The translations under genes were made by a program, and so were the position numbers. 64,000 bases of DNA, taken from assembly GCA_034509425.1 (NCBI GenBank), contig JAVTVJ010000011.1:5804501-5868500 (forward strand), written 5' to 3'. Positions 60,789 through 64,000 of the stretch are shown here, piece by piece. Under the pieces are notes generated by a model that made no database searches, was not told the DNA's origin, and saw only the letters and a program-made list of their open reading frames with translations. Positions within the stretch are counted from its first letter, which is position 1; each line of letters starts with the position of its first letter. The stretch comes from Eopsaltria australis (Eukaryota > Chordata > Aves > Passeriformes > Petroicidae).

Positions 60789-63304
60789 ACAAGCAATTTG
60801 AATAATCTTAGTGCCTTACCAAGGTCTCAGTCACTATTAGGTCTTTTCTCTTTTTTTGTTTGCAAGAAAGATATAAATGTACTAGATGCTTGTACAAATT
60901 AATGTATGGGACAGCAGCAAAACCTGAACTTTTATGGATTTCCATGGAGTGAGGGCAGTAGGATTATGTGTGCCAGATTCCCTCCATTGCCTTATAATTG
61001 TGCAACTCCTGGGTTTCATGGTTTCTCTGCTGAGATTTTCAGGAAGGATTTCAGAGGTAGAGGTTAATGCTCTGTATGTTTACGAAAGGTCAGGCTTGAG
61101 AATACTTGTCTTTTTATATGGGTCACCAAATCACTTTAAGATAATAATATTTTTGATCCTTAGCAATAGAAGCTGATTTTTGAAGTGGTGGTTTAGAAGC
61201 TGGAGACAGCATTATCAGCTCTTTGAACCTTCCTGTCTGCCTTTAGAAAAATCATTTACATAGAGTGCAGTGCAGAAGTGCATATTTTACGCTCTTTTGC
61301 TTTGTTCCAAAAGTATTTTATAATAGAGTAGCACAGATCTAAGACAAAATATTGGCTTTTAAATCCCTTATTAAGGATGGCCTTTAAATTTGATCTTTTT
61401 ATTTTAAACCCTTCCTGGAACATTAGTAAGAGTGTAGCTTTGGGTAGAGAGCGTAGCTTTTTTTTTTGTTTGGTTTTTTTTTCAGATACAGAACTGTTCT
61501 AAGCCAAAGTCATCTCTTTTACAAATTCAGTACAGTGCCATTACCAAAATGCAACTACAAAGAAGACAATGATCACAGTAGCTACATGCACGTACATGTG
61601 TAATTTTAAAGACTGGAATAAACTTGTTGACTTCACTTTTATGCACATTAAACTGTCTTGCTGACTTCAAAGACATCACCTCTGATTTACCTGAGAATGA
61701 CATTCTGCCCCAGAATGGACTGGGATTTTTTCAACCAAAATTTGAATAAGCCATTAAATTACAGAACTTGCTTCTCAGAACACTTTTTTCTAGATACTTT
61801 GTTGTTGTTGCTGTTGTTGTTGTTGTAATGTTCTGAACACAGAACAGAAACTTCCTGAAAAGTCAGCAAGAGTGTTGGATCATTCCAGCATACTTTGCTG
61901 AGTACTTGAAAAGAAGCAGACAGTTGAATGATTTTTTTAAAAAGAGGAACCTGGCTTACCCAAAATCAATGAAAAAGCTCCCATTGACTCTGAGAAGACC
62001 AGCATTTCAAATGACAGATATTTCCTTTTAGCAGTAAGTTTTCATTAGAAAGTCAAGAAATAAGCACATACCTTTACTTACCTGCTCTTAGTTGCCCCAG
62101 TTGTGCAGCAGACAGATCACTGCATACAGTGAAAAAGTTTGGTTACTTTTATTTGATAGCTTATATGTAGTCCAAGGAAACATTTTTTTAAATGGAAAAA
62201 AAAATGTCCCGACACAACCAGAAGGGATGAATAGTCTATGAATATATAATTTCCTATTCTACTATGTAGGATGCCAATATTGTGGTAATGACAAAATCAT
62301 GGCCTCAGCATCTGAACTCCATGCCTGAATGACCTTGGAAAATGTTGCACAGCTCCAAAATGCAGAAAATAGTTTGAGCTTAGAAAGATTTACTGCTGAG
62401 ACTGCTTAGGCATAGATACACATTTTTCTTTGCAATGGTAGGTAATGTGTGTTTCTTTACTCAGCCAGAAGAATTCCGATCTGGTAAGCTAATTATAGAG
62501 GTTATGTCCAGCAATAGTGTTTGTCTATGATTCAATCTGCTGTCCTGTCTCATGACAGTTTTAACTTAAGTGTATGTTTCATGCTTAGCACTTGGTGTTT
62601 ACTGCCTATTTAACAATTACTTTCAGTGTATTAAATCTAGTATCTTTTAAAGTTCGCTAACATATTAGTGAGATGCTTTGCATGCTGTTTTGATTTCTTA
62701 TTTTAAGTCCTGGATAAATTTAGGTGACTATATTGCCTTTCATTGAGATTAAGATCAAGGCTTCAATCCTTCTAGCTTCTATACAAAAGCAGATTTTCCT
62801 GTTTATGTGGACAGAGCATTCAGATAAACAGTATTGCACGTGTCCATGGACAAATGCTGAGCAAAGTGCAAGAGTTTTCAGAACTCAACCCTTACTGTTT
62901 TGCCATAATGTATAAATTTGATTCAGCTATATTTGGAAAACATGGACACTTCCAGTGCAGAAGATCCTCACTTGCTTATGAAGAACTGTTAGAATTTCAC
63001 ATAGAATTTCACTAAGTTTTCAGACTTTTTCTGATAGCCCTGGGACACAGACAATAAAAGAATTGACAAGAATAATTTTGTATTAACAGGAAGGAACGTG
63101 GGGAAAAGTTTGGAAAGTTTCTAGGAGCCAGCAGTTCCTAGACACTGGATTTGATTGCATTTTTACCTGAGAAGAAGATCAACAAATAACAGTTTTCTTA
63201 TTATTCCAATAACAGATTTCTTTTTGTAGTCTGCCGTATGTTAGAAGTATTAAAAACGGTATTTTGCCATTTTACCATCACTGACGTAGTAGAGAAGGAA
63301 AGAT
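60789..63304. other. CHN2: Intron 2 sequence, no supported gene
   Basis: AT-rich sequence between the exon 2 donor and the CR1 fragment. A pyrimidine tract at 61457-61484 (two T runs ending in cag) looks like an acceptor, but the following bases do not encode the expected LYQLQQ of chimaerin. It contains only the GTT microsatellite besides unique sequence. Confidence 0.65.
61801..61826. repeat. (GTT)n microsatellite
   Basis: Nine consecutive triplets: three GTT, one GCT, four GTT and a terminal GTA. It lies in the intron about 1 kb after CHN2 exon 2. The GCT interruption suggests a fairly stable allele. Confidence 0.9.
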
Positions 63305-63500
63305 AAGAATCACAAAATGTGGGTTGGCAGGGCTTCTGGGGTGAGCTGATCTGGCTTCCCACTCAAAGCACGATGGTTGCTGGCTCTAGAGCAGAACAGC
63401 CATGGCTTTACATAACTGAGTCCTGAAAACCTGCATGGGTTGAGCCTCTGCCACCTTTGTGAGTAACCTGCTCCAGTACTGCACTGTGCTCCTTACCTTA
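63305..63500 (-). repeat. CR1 LINE 3'-end fragment
   Basis: In antisense, the stretch starts with a degraded terminus 'gaatcacaaaatgtgggttgg'. It continues with 'agtcctgaaaacctgcatgg' and 'gcctctgccacctttgtgagtaacctgctccagta', which parallels the antisense CR1 text 'tccagttgggttttgaa...actccacaacctctctgggcaacctgttccagtg'. It is 5'-truncated and diverged. The right edge is approximate. Confidence 0.75.
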
Positions 63501-64000
63501 CCTGCTTCATGGGAGGAGTAGGCAATTTGTTTGACAGAAAGAGCATAGTCAGTGTTGGTTTTCAGCCTCAGCACATATGTGCTTGAATTTTGAAGAGATG
63601 TAAAACCACTCTTTTCCTCCTTTTACTGCTGTTGTGATTGGCATGTGCTGGGCAAGTCGTGTGTCAATGCCACTTCAATGTTTGTTTGCATTATTCAAGA
63701 TCAGTGTGTTGGTGGGAAGCAAAGTGGCAGGGCACAGAGCATCAGCTGATGCCATGCTTCAGCTCCTCACGAAGTTTCCGTGCCTTCTGTCCTTCATCAA
63801 ATAATAGGCACAGTGTCCGAGACTCATTTTTGTTAGAAATTAAGTCTTTGTTTCAGCCAAGCACTTAGGTTCCTAATTAAGCATGTGAGTAATCCTGCAG
63901 AAATAGGACAGCTCATATTGTTCAAGCTCAGCACATGGACAAAATGCCTGACTGAGATGAGGCTGAGGAGGTAAAACTAAGGAACTCTGCAAAGCATTCT
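63501..64000. other. CHN2: Intron 2 sequence to window end
   Basis: About 500 bp of unique-looking sequence after the CR1 fragment. Nothing recognisable is visible on either strand. Confidence 0.6.

Larger units (their letters stand above)
60781..64000 (+). other. CHN2: CHN2 intron 2 (partial, 5' portion)
   Basis: No further chimaerin exon is visible after 60780. The expected next residues, LYQLQQEAP leading to the SH2 domain, do not appear, so the interval is the start of the following intron. It contains a GTT microsatellite at 61801-61826 and a minus-strand CR1 fragment at about 63305-63500. The rest is unique-looking AT-rich sequence. Confidence 0.75.

Noticed and set aside
60702..60902. 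Open frame starting at an ATG in the intron and running through the chimaerin exon into intron 2
   Set aside because: It spans the polypyrimidine tract and both splice sites. Only 60742-60780 resembles chimaerin, so it is an exon with intronic read-through, not an independent gene.
61457..61484. Pyrimidine tract with CAG as the next CHN2 acceptor
   Set aside because: The following bases do not encode the expected LYQLQQ of chimaerin exon 3 in phase 1.
62308..62370. MIR-like 'tgaatgaccttgg...ccaaaatgcag' stretch
   Set aside because: The similarity covers too few bases to separate from chance by eye.
1..64000. CRISPR arrays, operons, prophage or bacterial-type systems
   Set aside because: No regularly spaced repeats, no ribosome-binding-site-led gene chains and a clearly vertebrate repeat and splice context.

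Overview
This is a vertebrate intronic window, most likely from a bird. Every transposable element I can place with confidence is a fragment of the CR1 LINE family, the characteristic LINE of birds and other sauropsids. I see no Alu, B1, L1 or bacterial-style gene organisation. The background is AT-rich, poor in CpG and sparse in repeats, as in a long bird macrochromosome intron. CR1 is also found in crocodilians and turtles, so 'bird' is an inference from family content and low repeat density.

Only one coding segment is well supported: a 39-nt exon at 60742-60780 on the + strand. It is read in phase 1 as (D)AEEYQPPIWKSY. It has a polypyrimidine tract and AG before it and a gtgagt donor after it. 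I recognise the peptide as residues 17-29 of beta2-chimaerin (CHN2), a diacylglycerol-regulated Rac GTPase-activating protein. The roughly 60.7 kb upstream is therefore most simply the 3' part of the long first CHN2 intron, and the 3.2 kb downstream is the start of the next intron. Exon 1 and the exons for the SH2, C1 and RhoGAP domains are not visible here.

Layout: 1-17.3 kb is AT-rich intron with GC-richer pockets near 9.5-9.8 and 12.6-13.0 kb. A + strand CR1 3' end lies at about 17.36-17.65 kb, followed by a possible MIR-like fragment near 18.6 kb. From 17.7 to 40.5 kb is unique-looking intron with a G-rich tract and a strong decoy 3' splice site near 21.5-21.75 kb. At 40.54-42.2 kb two CR1 insertions meet tail to tail; the minus-strand one keeps recognisable but inactivated reverse transcriptase. 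From 42.2 to 55.6 kb is intron with one unusually open reading frame at 47.49-48.14 kb. A + strand CR1 ORF2 fragment is at 55.63-55.90 kb, a quasi-palindrome at 58.0 kb, the CHN2 exon at 60.74 kb, and a minus-strand CR1 3' fragment at 63.3-63.5 kb.

I found no novel multi-gene system. The points most worth a second look are the skippable exon 2 with its regulatory tyrosine, the quasi-palindromes, and the 217-codon frame with a single stop.
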